Source: Acidobacteriaceae bacterium (GTDB lineage: Bacteria; Acidobacteriota; Terriglobia; Terriglobales; Acidobacteriaceae). Taken from it: 64,000 nucleotides of DNA. Below are positions 53,955 to 64,000 of the stretch, piece after piece (the stretch's first letter is position 1; every line of letters starts with the position of its first letter). A program made the translations under genes and the position numbers. The stretch covers positions 1 through 64,000 of the forward strand of contig JARLFY010000012.1 in the NCBI GenBank assembly GCA_031296325.1, given 5' to 3'. The notes beneath the pieces were generated by a model. That model did not search any database. It had not been told where the DNA came from and worked only from the letters and a program-made list of their open reading frames with translations.

Positions 53955-53978
53955 ACAGCCCACAGCGATTGCAGCCTT

Positions 53979-54503
53979 CTACTCGCAGTCCATTGAGACG
54001 ACGGGGTACTGATGTTGCTGTACGCGGGCCAGCAACCCGCGCAGCACGGGCGTAAGCGCAAACGCAAGCAACGGCGCGGCAATCGCCGAGATTACAGCCC
54101 ACAACACAAGCGCATGCCACTCCCACATCCAGAGCTGGCGGGTGAGGGTAAGCGGAGCGCTACGAACTCCCTGTAGAAAAAGATTGGGCGAAAGCGGCAT
54201 CTCCGCCGTGCGAAAGACGCGCGACCCCATTCGGATGAACGGAATCACCAGCGCCAGTTCCAGCGGAAACATTGCGTGATTGGCAATCTGCGAGGCTGCC
54301 AGATTGAGCCGAAATCGAAACGAGACCGCCAGACAGAGAAGCGTAGTGCTGCCGAGCAGCGGATTGATCCCGACAAACAACCCGATGGCAATGCTCCAGG
54401 CCAGCGTATGCGGAGCCGCTCCCATGCGCAACAGCGCCAGAATCGGCAGAACGCAGCGGCGGTAGATCCAGCTATGATGAACAGCAGTAACGGAGTGTGG
54501 CAC
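53979..54503 (-). CDS. DUF2062 domain-containing membrane protein
   Basis: AWSIAIGLFVGINPLLGSTTLLCLAVSFRFRLNLAASQIANHAMFPLELALVIPFIRMGSRVF. Confidence 0.8.
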   Translation of the reverse strand: MPHSVTAVHHSWIYRRCVLPILALLRMGAAPHTLAWSIAIGLFVGINPLLGSTTLLCLAVSFRFRLNLAASQIANHAMFPLELALVIPFIRMGSRVFRTAEMPLSPNLFLQGVRSAPLTLTRQLWMWEWHALVLWAVISAIAAPLLAFALTPVLRGLLARVQQHQYPVVSMDCE

Positions 54504-54519
54504 TCAAACAGGATAAACT

Positions 54520-55341
54520 GTGCGCATGAACTTCGCATTATTTTCTGTGCATTGGAGAGTTAGTCGCTTGGTTCGATTCTGTCGATCTGTTGGCAGAGCG
54601 GTAAAACTTGCCGCAATGTTCGTCTACGCCACGCTGGAGTTGATTGTGCAACACCCCACTACGCGGCAGCAGCGAGCCGAATGGCTGCATCGCTTCTGCA
54701 CCCGCGCCCTCTGTAGAATGGGCGTCACGGTTCGCCAACGGGGGACGTTTCCCGAACGCGGCGTAGTCATAGCAAACCACCTCGGCTATCTCGACGTTGT
54801 GGCCCTTGCCGCGACGCATCGCTGCGTCTTTGTTGGAAAGTCGGAGATTCGCAGATGGCCCTTTCTGGGCTGGATGACGAACATGGCGGGAACGATCTAC
54901 GTTGAGCGTGGACGCGGCGGCTCCGCCCAGCGCGCCAAGAGCGGAACACAGGCCGCAGCCGACGCGGGCCTGCCCTTGGTCTTCTTCCCCGAGGGAACTA
55001 CCAGCCTCGGCAAAACCGTGTTGAAGTTCCACACCGGCCTGTTGACTCAAGCGATTCAGGCTAATCAGCCAATCACAGCCGCACACATCCGCTATCGCCT
55101 GACCGAGGACAACGGCCCGGCGCTCTCGCTCACCGACGTCTGCTTCTGGGACGACACGCCGCTGATGGTACACCTCTTCCGCCTGCTTGCCGTGCGCGGC
55201 ATTGAGGTCGATCTGCACTTCGCCGTATCGCCGATCGTCTTCAGCGAAGAGGCCCACAGCCATCGCAAGATTGCCGCCGATGAGGCTCACTCCGCCGTCA
55301 TGGAGTTGCGCAACGCAGAGATGGAGAGCGTCAGCCCATAA
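54520..55341 (+). CDS. plsC: 1-acyl-sn-glycerol-3-phosphate acyltransferase family
   Basis: VIANHLGYLDVVALAA (HX4D), LVFFPEGTTSLGKTVLKFHTG. Confidence 0.87.
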   Translation: MRMNFALFSVHWRVSRLVRFCRSVGRAVKLAAMFVYATLELIVQHPTTRQQRAEWLHRFCTRALCRMGVTVRQRGTFPERGVVIANHLGYLDVVALAATHRCVFVGKSEIRRWPFLGWMTNMAGTIYVERGRGGSAQRAKSGTQAAADAGLPLVFFPEGTTSLGKTVLKFHTGLLTQAIQANQPITAAHIRYRLTEDNGPALSLTDVCFWDDTPLMVHLFRLLAVRGIEVDLHFAVSPIVFSEEAHSHRKIAADEAHSAVMELRNAEMESVSP

Positions 55342-55350
55342 TTCGCATCG

Positions 55351-55992
55351 CTACATCAGTCCGTCTGAATTCAGCCGCGCCAACACCTGCTCAACCAATG
55401 CCTCAGTCGGCTCTGTGCCATCGATCGCGATCGTTGCGCGCGCGGCTGAGGGAACAACGTACAACTCCGCCATCGGCAGCGTGGTTTCCAGAAACTGCTC
55501 GCGAATGGATTGCTCGGTGCGATTGCGTTCGCGCATGTCGCGCTCGATGCGTCGCGCAAGACAGACCTCATCCGGCGCATCGACGTAGATCATGAAGCCG
55601 TAACAAGGCAGCAGTTCCGCGTAGTGCAGCGCGAGGATGCCCTCGACGATCACCACGCGTCCCGGCGTAATCGGCTCGAAGCTTCCAGCCACGCGGGCGT
55701 GCAGCTTGAAGTTGTAGACCGGGCGCTGGATGACTTCGCCCTTTGCCAGACTGCGCACATGCTCGACGATCAGCTCGCTCTCCAGCGAGTCCGGGTGGTC
55801 GAAGTTGCGCTTGTGGCGCGTATCCAGCGGGAACTGCGTCAGGTCGCGATAGTAGAAGTCCAGCGGAAAGACCGTCGCATCGAGTCGCCGCGCAAGCCCC
55901 GCCGCCAGCGTCGACTTGCCCGAACCCGAGCAGCCTGCAATGCCAATCACCAGCGGACGCGACGCATTCGTTCTCTGATCCATGGAAGACAT
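55351..55992 (-). CDS. udk: Uridine kinase
   Basis: LVIGIAGCSGSGKSTLAAGLARRLDATVFPLDFYYRDLTQFP...NFDHPDSLE; start placed at MSSMDQR. Confidence 0.88.
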   Translation of the reverse strand: MSSMDQRTNASRPLVIGIAGCSGSGKSTLAAGLARRLDATVFPLDFYYRDLTQFPLDTRHKRNFDHPDSLESELIVEHVRSLAKGEVIQRPVYNFKLHARVAGSFEPITPGRVVIVEGILALHYAELLPCYGFMIYVDAPDEVCLARRIERDMRERNRTEQSIREQFLETTLPMAELYVVPSAARATIAIDGTEPTEALVEQVLARLNSDGLM

Positions 55993-56118
55993 AGGCTTTG
56001 TAGAGTTTAGTGCCTTTTCACTATTGCAATAGAGGATGAGAATTGTCCTCCAGAGTGAGCGCAATGCGCGAGTCGAAGGATCTGCGTTATTCTACGCGAG
56101 TTCGTTCCTTATTTTAGG

Positions 56119-57021
56119 TTAGATCGCATCAGCCATCTGCGGCACGAGCGCGACCAGCAGTCCGGTGAACTGCCGTTCCACGCGGCGGCCAATCTCGATC
56201 ACGTCTTCGTGATGGATCGTCTCGGCGTTCTTCTCTCCCGGAGCGATCACGCCCGCCGCCAAGTTCGTCACCAGCGAAAGCCCCAGCACCGCGATCCCCA
56301 TGTGCCGCGCCACAATCACCTCATGCACCGTGGACATTCCCACCAGATCCGCGCCCAGCGTGCGGAAGGCACGAATCTCCGCCGAAGTCTCAAAGCTCGG
56401 CCCCAGCACGGCAAGATAGACGCCCTCGCTGAAGGGGATTCCCTGCCGCTCGGCCTCTTCGGTCGCCAATCGGCGCAGCGCGGGAGAGTAGGCCGTTGTC
56501 ATGTCGAAGAATCGCTCGCCCGCCCCCGGTGCGCAGGCAAAGCGCGACTCGTTCGGCCCCGCCGCGGCGTTCATCCCGGTCAGGTTGATGTGGTCGCTGA
56601 TGGCCACCAGCGAACCCTGCGGAATGCTCGCGCGAATCCCCCCCGCCGCATTGGTCACGATCAGCGTGCGGCAACCCAGCAGCCCCAGCACTCGCGTGGG
56701 GAACGTCACCTGCTCCAGCGAATAGCCCTCATAGGCATGAACGCGCCCCTGCATCACGGCGACCGCAACGCCACCAATCGTCCCCAACACCAGCTTGCCG
56801 GAGTGTCCCACCACGGTCGATTGCGGAAAGTGGGGAATCTCTGCATAAGGAATCGTCACCGCATCCACGACCTGCGCGGCGAACGCGCCCAGCCCGGAGC
56901 CAAGAATAATCCCCACACGCGGCACAAACTCCGCCTGCAATCCAAGCCGCAACGACTCGCCCCGCACCCGATCGCGAATCGCCTCCACCGCCTCCTGCGC
57001 CCTGCCAAACAAATCGCTCAT
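56119..57021 (-). CDS. Purine-nucleoside phosphorylase
   Basis: GIILGSGLGAFAAQV...VVGHSGKLVLGTIGGVAVAVMQGRVHAYEGYS...GPSFETSAEIRAFRTLGADLVGMSTVHEVIVARHMG. Confidence 0.93.
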   Translation of the reverse strand: MSDLFGRAQEAVEAIRDRVRGESLRLGLQAEFVPRVGIILGSGLGAFAAQVVDAVTIPYAEIPHFPQSTVVGHSGKLVLGTIGGVAVAVMQGRVHAYEGYSLEQVTFPTRVLGLLGCRTLIVTNAAGGIRASIPQGSLVAISDHINLTGMNAAAGPNESRFACAPGAGERFFDMTTAYSPALRRLATEEAERQGIPFSEGVYLAVLGPSFETSAEIRAFRTLGADLVGMSTVHEVIVARHMGIAVLGLSLVTNLAAGVIAPGEKNAETIHHEDVIEIGRRVERQFTGLLVALVPQMADAI

Positions 57022-57068
57022 CGTAGCTCCCGCATTCCCCTCCAGCTAGTGTACGGGAGCTAGCGCAC

Positions 57069-59240
57069 TTACTCCTCCTCCTCGTCGTGGATGGGCTTCT
57101 TGGCTGCGGCCAGAATTTTTTCGGCGATGGGCTGCGGGACTAGGTCGTAGTGCCCCATCTCCATGCGAAAGCTGCCGCGGCCCTGCGTAATCGAGGTCAG
57201 CGCGGTGCCGTAGGTCAGAATCTCGGACATGGGAACCTCGGCGCGAATCACCGTTCCTACGCCGCTGCTCTCCATGCCTTGCACTCGTCCGCGACGGCCT
57301 GTGAGGTCGCTCATCAGCGCTCCGGCAAACTCGTCCGGAGCCTCGATCTCGATCTTCATTACCGGCTCCAGAAGCCCTGGTCTGGCCTGCTCCATGCACT
57401 TGCGGAAGCCGATGTGCGCGGCCATCTTGAAGGCCATCTCGCTCGAATCCACGTCGTGATAGCTTCCGTCGAAGACCGTCACCTTGATGTCCACGACCGG
57501 GTAGCCCGCCAGATAGCCGCGCGCCGCCGACTCGCGCACACCCTTCTCCACCGCCGGAACGAACTGTCGCGGAATCGCTCCGCCGAAGATCTCGTTGGCG
57601 AAGACGACGCCCGACCCGCGCGGCAGCGGCTCGATGCGCAGCTTGCAGTCGCCGAACTGCCCATGGCCTCCGGTCTGTTTCTTATGCCGCCCCTGCGCCT
57701 CGGCCTTGGCGCGAACCGTCTCGCGGTATGGCACCTTCGGCTCGTGCAGGATGACGTTGGTGTGGTAGCGCCGCTTCAGCTTGGAGACCAGCGCCTCGAT
57801 GTGCGGCTGCCCAGCGCCTGCGACCAGAAAGTCGTTGGTCTGCGCATCGCGATAGAACCGCACCATGGGATCGTCTTCCACCAGCTTGTGCAGAGCGGGG
57901 GCGAGCTTGTCCTCGTCGGCGCGGGTCTTCGGCTCGATGGCGTAGGTCATCGCCGGCTCGGGCATGGACACCGGCTCGATGAAGAGTTCGTGGGCCTTAT
58001 CGCCCAGCGTGTCTCCGGTCAAGGTCACGCGCAGTTTGACCGCCGCGCCCAGATCTCCCGCATGCAGCTCGGCCACCTCCACCGGCTTGCGCCCCTGCAT
58101 GATATATAGATGCGGCATACTCTCCGACTCCTGCCGCGTGTAGTTCATCACCGCAGAGTCGGACTTCATCACGCCGCTGATGACCTTGAAGAAGCTGACC
58201 CGCCCCGTGAAGGGATCGGTCATCGTCTTGTAGACGTAAATTGCCAGCGGCTCCTTGTCGTCGACCGGCCGCATGACAATCTCTTCCTGCTCCTCGATCA
58301 CACCCTCGCCATTACTGTCGTTTCCATGAACCGCCGCCGCGACCAGCATGCGTCCCTGCGCAGCCACCGCCTCGCGCTCGGTCGGAGCAGGAGCGTAGAC
58401 CTTGAAGAAGTCCAGCAGATGATCCGTCCCCACGTTTCTCAGCCCGCTGGCGTAGAGTACGGGAAAGATGTTGTCCTCGCGAATCGCCTCGTGTAGCGCG
58501 GCGATCAGATGCGCCTCGGGGATCGTTCCCTCCTTGAAAAACTCCTCCATCAACTCGTCCTTGCCCTCGGCGACCAGCTCCACCAGAGCCTCATGCGCGG
58601 CCTTGGCATCGGCCACCATCGCCTCTGGAATCTTGCCCACCTCGCCCCGCCCGCTGCCATTCGGCTCATACAGAAAGGCCTTCATCGTCACCAGATCGAC
58701 CACGCCGTGAAAGCCATTCTGATCGACGATGGGCAACTGCACCGGAACCACCTGCCGCCCCCACTTCTCCTGCATCAGCTCGATCATGTGCTGCCGCCCC
58801 ACGCGACTGTCGGCCTTGGAATGATCCACCTGATTGATGACCAGCACGCGCGGCATATTCACCTCGGCGGCGTACTTCCACGCACGATCCGTCACTGCCT
58901 CCACTCCGGTCTGCGCGTTGACGACCACCAGAGCCGCCTCCACCGGCAACATCGCCGCGCGCGTCTCGTACAGAAACATGTGGAAGCCCGGCGTATCGAC
59001 CAGATTGATCTTCACCCCATCCCACTCGACGTACGCCGCTGCGTTGGACATGGTCGTTCGCCGCGCCACCTCTTCTTCGTCGTAGGCCGTCACCGCCGAA
59101 CCGTCCTCGACGCGACCCTGCGTTGTCGTCATCTTCGCCGCTTGTAGCATCGCCGCAATCAGCGTTGTCTTGCCGCTGTGCGCGTGGCCCACGACCGCGA
59201 TATTGCGAATGTCCCGTCCGAGATAAATCTTCATTCTCAC
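57069..59240 (-). CDS. Elongation factor G-like GTPase
   Basis: RDIRNIAVVGHAHSGKTTLIAAML, DTPGFH, NQVD at the G4 position, EF-G domains IV-V (GGHGQFGDCKLRIEPL...; HYDLVPQPIAEKI). Confidence 0.9.
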   Translation of the reverse strand: MRMKIYLGRDIRNIAVVGHAHSGKTTLIAAMLQAAKMTTTQGRVEDGSAVTAYDEEEVARRTTMSNAAAYVEWDGVKINLVDTPGFHMFLYETRAAMLPVEAALVVVNAQTGVEAVTDRAWKYAAEVNMPRVLVINQVDHSKADSRVGRQHMIELMQEKWGRQVVPVQLPIVDQNGFHGVVDLVTMKAFLYEPNGSGRGEVGKIPEAMVADAKAAHEALVELVAEGKDELMEEFFKEGTIPEAHLIAALHEAIREDNIFPVLYASGLRNVGTDHLLDFFKVYAPAPTEREAVAAQGRMLVAAAVHGNDSNGEGVIEEQEEIVMRPVDDKEPLAIYVYKTMTDPFTGRVSFFKVISGVMKSDSAVMNYTRQESESMPHLYIMQGRKPVEVAELHAGDLGAAVKLRVTLTGDTLGDKAHELFIEPVSMPEPAMTYAIEPKTRADEDKLAPALHKLVEDDPMVRFYRDAQTNDFLVAGAGQPHIEALVSKLKRRYHTNVILHEPKVPYRETVRAKAEAQGRHKKQTGGHGQFGDCKLRIEPLPRGSGVVFANEIFGGAIPRQFVPAVEKGVRESAARGYLAGYPVVDIKVTVFDGSYHDVDSSEMAFKMAAHIGFRKCMEQARPGLLEPVMKIEIEAPDEFAGALMSDLTGRRGRVQGMESSGVGTVIRAEVPMSEILTYGTALTSITQGRGSFRMEMGHYDLVPQPIAEKILAAAKKPIHDEEEE

Positions 59241-59429
59241 TCCTCTTCCGTTTCTGATCTAAAGTCAGTCGTTGAGGACGCACCGTCTTCGGCGGCTTCC
59301 TCGTTCAGAGCGCAAAATCTACTGCACTCCAAGGAACCGGCATCGTAACACAAATGCAATATACCTTTCGCCCCCATTCCTCCGACGAGTGGCAGCAACC
59401 TGACCAGACGAACGCAACAATGGCACAGC

Positions 59430-59472
59430 AAGACAAAGGGCCGCATCCTTATCGGATACGGCCCTTCGTCTT
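59430..59472 (-). terminator. Bidirectional-looking hairpin terminator between thiC and the EF-G-like gene
   Basis: AAGACAAAGGGCCGCATCCTTATCGGATACGGCCCTTCGTCTT; long near-perfect stem just downstream of the thiC stop. Confidence 0.75.
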
Positions 59473-59493
59473 GACTTGCTGCCTTGCGCGAAT

Positions 59494-61017
<1,524 letters not shown>

Positions 61018-61113
61018 CTAGAAAGTATACCTGCAACCGCCCTCGTCTGCGGCTCTGGCGAAGCCACCGCAAAGCGATTCGGAAAAACACAGGATGTCAG
61101 ATTGCCCATAATC

Positions 61114-61252
61114 ATTAGAGCGTTTTTGTCTTGCTATAGACACAAAATGTATTGCCATCCTAAACAGTTACCCAATTGCCGTAGCCCGTTATTTATCATT
61201 TCGCATCTCTTTATTTGTCATTCCGCAGCGAAGCGGAGGAATCTGCTGTCAT
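61114..61252. repeat. Inverted-orientation REP-like modules (TTAGAGCGTTTTTGTCTTGCTATAGACACAAAATG tail, then GTCATTCCGCAGCGAAGCGGAGGAATCTGCT core)
   Basis: Reverse complement of the modules at 24531, 36931, 38908 and 53838. Confidence 0.65.
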
Positions 61253-61385
61253 TTCGCACGATGACGGCATCCCCATCAAGAAAGAGGCTATAAGACCTGT
61301 AGACTCGACGCACCAGAACACAGTGTCGAAATCTATTGAGTGGGGATCTGTGGGGATGTGGATCTCAGGATTCGCTGCAAAGTTG

Positions 61386-61430
61386 CCCTAGGCCTTCGGC
61401 CTAGGCTGGTATAGAACGGGCCTTTGGCCC
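61386..61430. repeat. 45-bp hairpin repeat, copy 2
   Basis: Identical to 22938-22982. Confidence 0.9.
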
Positions 61431-61466
61431 TTGCCAGGCAACGGCGAGGCAACGGCAACAGTAAAG

Positions 61467-61500
61467 GCAAAAGCAGATCCCCTTCGGGGATGACAAACAA
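61467..61500. repeat. Short REP-like element
   Basis: GGCAAAAGCAGATCCCCTTCGGGGATGACAAACA; stem ATCCCC-TTC-GGGGAT. Confidence 0.65.
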
Positions 61501-61620
61501 AAAACAAGCAACGACAAATGTTGGAGGATCAGTAGAAACGCTCTTTTGCAGATACGTTATATAGATACACCCTAGTATTCAAACAGGTTCCAAAGAAAAG
61601 CTCTCAGCGAAGTAAATCGA

Positions 61621-62085
61621 CTATGCTGACCAACTGGACATGATTCGCTGCTCACATAAGGGCAAAGCGTTCGGATATGTGGGGGTCTCGGAGAAATATT
61701 GAAGTTCCAGGGCGGAAGCTGCGCGCGCTTCAAGATCCTGCCAGGTACCCCGAATCGCAAGAATCACACTCATCTCTTGCTCCAGAATATCTGCTGACCC
61801 TCTAGCCTGGGCCAGAATCAGCTTCGCCCTCAGATTTGTGTAAAACGCGACAAGTTTCTGCGCGAGTTCGCCGCCACCTTCGCGATCAATCCAGTCTTCC
61901 AGATACCCAATGACGAGCAAGGCGTGATTAGCTTCCTGACACCGTTTCTGTATGTCGTTGTTGCGCTGGGCCTCCGCTGCACGCCGTAGATTACCAGCCA
62001 ACGTATCGTAAAGGGCGATCAATAAGCCGAAGCCACTTGAACCCTCGACTGCGGTTCTTCTATAGGCTAGTTCAGTAGGATTCAT
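61621..62085 (-). CDS. fliS: Flagellar export chaperone FliS
   Basis: MNPTELAYRRTAVEGSSGFGLLIALYDTLAGNLRRAAEAQRNNDIQKRCQEANHALLVIGYLEDWID; next to fliD. Confidence 0.85.
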   Translation of the reverse strand: MNPTELAYRRTAVEGSSGFGLLIALYDTLAGNLRRAAEAQRNNDIQKRCQEANHALLVIGYLEDWIDREGGGELAQKLVAFYTNLRAKLILAQARGSADILEQEMSVILAIRGTWQDLEARAASALELQYFSETPTYPNALPLCEQRIMSSWSA

Positions 62086-62207
62086 GCTTGTCTCCGGTTT
62101 GGTACCGTTTCACCATCAGTGCGGCTTCGGCATATTGTGAACCGCTGTTTTTCTTGGACCAAGGCAAGAGATCTCCGCCCTGGAGTTATCTGTACCTCGA
62201 ATACGCT

Positions 62208-63632
62208 CTAACCGCCCGATGATGAGTTATTGTTCAACCCCAATTCGGTGTTGATTTGCTGCATCTCGGTTGGGAGCTGTTGCAGCAAGATCTCAGCGCT
62301 GCTGTATTCGCTTGTCAACTTAGTTTTCAGCGGAGCGATGTAGTTGGTCTCGAAGTTGGAGATGTCGGTCTGTAGTCCGTTGTATTCCGTGTTGATGCTG
62401 GACAAATCTACGGTAAAGGCACCGTCGGCTGGGCTAATAAAGCTGGTTAGTTGCTGATCCATGGAGTTTGCAAACCCGTCAAAAGAAACACCCTGAAAGA
62501 AGTTCTGCACGTCGCTGAAGTTGTTCTGGAGTGCGCTGGTCAGCGTGGCGCTATTCACGGTCAGTGTGCCGTCGTTGTTCACCGAAATGCCCAGAGAAGA
62601 CAGATTTGATACCGTTGTGGTGCCCGAAGCCGGTGTATATGTGTAATCTAGCGCCCCTTCGAGAGTGCTCTGCAAGCTGCGCACGGCGGAATCGGTTGCC
62701 AGGACGCCCTCGCTGGTTCCTGTGAATGTGAACTGCGTCTTCAGGTCCGCGATGGCCGCGTTATAGTCGGTCACAAACTGGTTGATGGCCGTCGATGCCT
62801 GAGTCGTGTCTGGAGCAATTGCGAGGTTGACGTTTGTTCCGGGACTCGCATTGAGTAGATTGAGAGTCACTCCGGGTAGAGCGCCAGTCACGGTATTCGA
62901 TGCGCTCGCGATGGAGATACCATCAACGGTCAGTGAAGCGTTGGCACCATTTGTGGCCTGGGAAAAGGTGAGCCCTCCCGCGACTGGAGCGACGCTGAAA
63001 TTGGCGGCGCTCCCTGACGTGTTGCTCACGATGGCCAGGCGCGCACCATTTGCGTCTGTGATGACGCTGGCTGTGACGCCAAGGTTGTCGTTGTTGATCG
63101 TGCTTGCGACATTGCTTAAGGTGCTTGCGCCTGTGCCGGTGGAGATGGTTGTGGTCTTGCCACTGGCATCTGTGATGGTGAAGCTGCCAGCCCCGAGCGG
63201 GGTGGTGGCGCTGGCGACCGTATCTGAAGCCCACGAGGCGGTGCTGGCGAGGCTATTGACCACTACGCTGTGATTTGCAACCGCGCTTCCAGACGCGGCC
63301 GATGCGGAGACAATGGTGGAGTCCGAAGATGACACGGTTCTGGCGGACAGGGGGCCGGTCAGACTATTGAGCGCTTGCACATCATTGTCTAGGTTGGTGG
63401 TATCGCTCTGAATCTGGGTCAGAGCAGTAGCTTGACTTTGCAGCGTAGCCTGCTGGTTTTCCCAGGCAGTCTCCGGGGCCTGGGCAGCGGTCACGGCCGC
63501 ACTGACGGCCGAGGTCACGTCGATACCAGCGGAGGATGCTCCGGTGGCGGCCTGAAGTATCTGGCTGAGGTCAATGCTCGACGAGGAGGATGTCGAGGCC
63601 AGCAGTGTATTCAATGCGGAAGTTGAGCTCAT
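62208..63632 (-). CDS. fliD: Flagellar filament capping protein FliD
   Basis: GIDVTSAVSAAVTAAQAPETAWENQQATLQSQATALTQIQSDTTNLDNDVQALNSL...; C-terminal DISNFETNYIAPLKTKLTSEYSSAEILLQQLPTEMQQINTELGLNN. Confidence 0.9.
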   Translation of the reverse strand: MSSTSALNTLLASTSSSSSIDLSQILQAATGASSAGIDVTSAVSAAVTAAQAPETAWENQQATLQSQATALTQIQSDTTNLDNDVQALNSLTGPLSARTVSSSDSTIVSASAASGSAVANHSVVVNSLASTASWASDTVASATTPLGAGSFTITDASGKTTTISTGTGASTLSNVASTINNDNLGVTASVITDANGARLAIVSNTSGSAANFSVAPVAGGLTFSQATNGANASLTVDGISIASASNTVTGALPGVTLNLLNASPGTNVNLAIAPDTTQASTAINQFVTDYNAAIADLKTQFTFTGTSEGVLATDSAVRSLQSTLEGALDYTYTPASGTTTVSNLSSLGISVNNDGTLTVNSATLTSALQNNFSDVQNFFQGVSFDGFANSMDQQLTSFISPADGAFTVDLSSINTEYNGLQTDISNFETNYIAPLKTKLTSEYSSAEILLQQLPTEMQQINTELGLNNNSSSGG

Positions 63633-63746
63633 AGCGTTTGTCGATTCCCTTGCCTGGCCGGATGGATATGAAAGCGTCCCGAATCAGATATTGTCTACAC
63701 GCACTGCTCTATCGGCCCTTTGCACCGTCTCTTCTAGTCGCGAGGC

Positions 63747-63781
63747 AAAAAAACATGGTGGCACCCGGAGGCACCACCATG
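63747..63781 (-). terminator. Rho-independent terminator of the flagellin gene
   Basis: Minus strand CATGGTGG-N12-CCACCATG followed by TTTTTTT. Confidence 0.8.
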
Positions 63782-63799
63782 AGGAAGTACAGGAACATA

Positions 63800-64000
63800 C
63801 TACTGAAGCAGCTTCAATACAGCTTGCTGCGCCTGATTGGACTGCGACAGGGCTGCCATGCCGGTCTGCTCGAGGACGTTGTCCTGCGTCATCTTCGCGA
63901 CCGTTGTGCCGATGTCAGCATTCTGAACATTGTTCTGCGCGCTGGTCAGGTTGGTGACTTCGGTGTTTTCCACGCTGGAGTCCGCAGTCAGTTGGTTGAC
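63800..64000 (-). CDS. fliC: Flagellin C-terminal part, partial
   Basis: Minus-strand translation VNQLTADSSVENTEVTNLTSAQNNVQNADIGTTVAKMTQDNVLEQTGMAALSQSNQAQQAVLKLLQ*. Confidence 0.92.
   Translation of the reverse strand, partial: VNQLTADSSVENTEVTNLTSAQNNVQNADIGTTVAKMTQDNVLEQTGMAALSQSNQAQQAVLKLLQ

Overview
The window looks like an Acidobacteria-type chromosome (Terriglobus/Granulicella/Edaphobacter-like by protein flavour; this is an inference). It is densely packed and mostly housekeeping or metabolic. From left to right it holds: a partial lpxD-like gene; a ChbG/HpnK deacetylase; a large GH13-type glycosidase; a nifJ (pyruvate:ferredoxin oxidoreductase) and DHOD-like operon; a divergent 12-gene complex I operon nuoABCDIHJKLMMN with two nuoM genes and no nuoEFG; a truncated carbon-nitrogen hydrolase; a histidine acid phosphatase (phytase-like) plus TonB receptor locus facing a two-component system; tRNA-Cys and tRNA-Gly; an Ig-like choice-of-anchor-D protein; yhaM-like, DUF481, S1/P1-like, PIG-L, clpX and oligopeptidase B genes; and a corrinoid salvage/uptake locus with two cobalamin riboswitches (cobU-btuF; btuB-btuC-btuD-cobT-cobS-cobC). 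It continues with gmk-rpoZ-UDG, DUF2062, plsC, udk, PNP, an EF-G-like GTPase, thiC and fliS-fliD-fliC. Most interesting: (i) a '2M'-type complex I with a long NuoL lateral-helix region, in which the second NuoM has Leu at the conserved TM7 Lys position; (ii) an in-frame REP-like insertion that runs into six 21-bp tandem repeats inside oligopeptidase B; (iii) a dispersed composite REP-like element family; (iv) two cobalamin riboswitches with different downstream layouts in one locus; (v) an apparent +1 frameshift at the start of the histidine kinase; (vi) non-canonical motifs in the GH13 enzyme (NPD) and the EF-G-like GTPase (NQVD).
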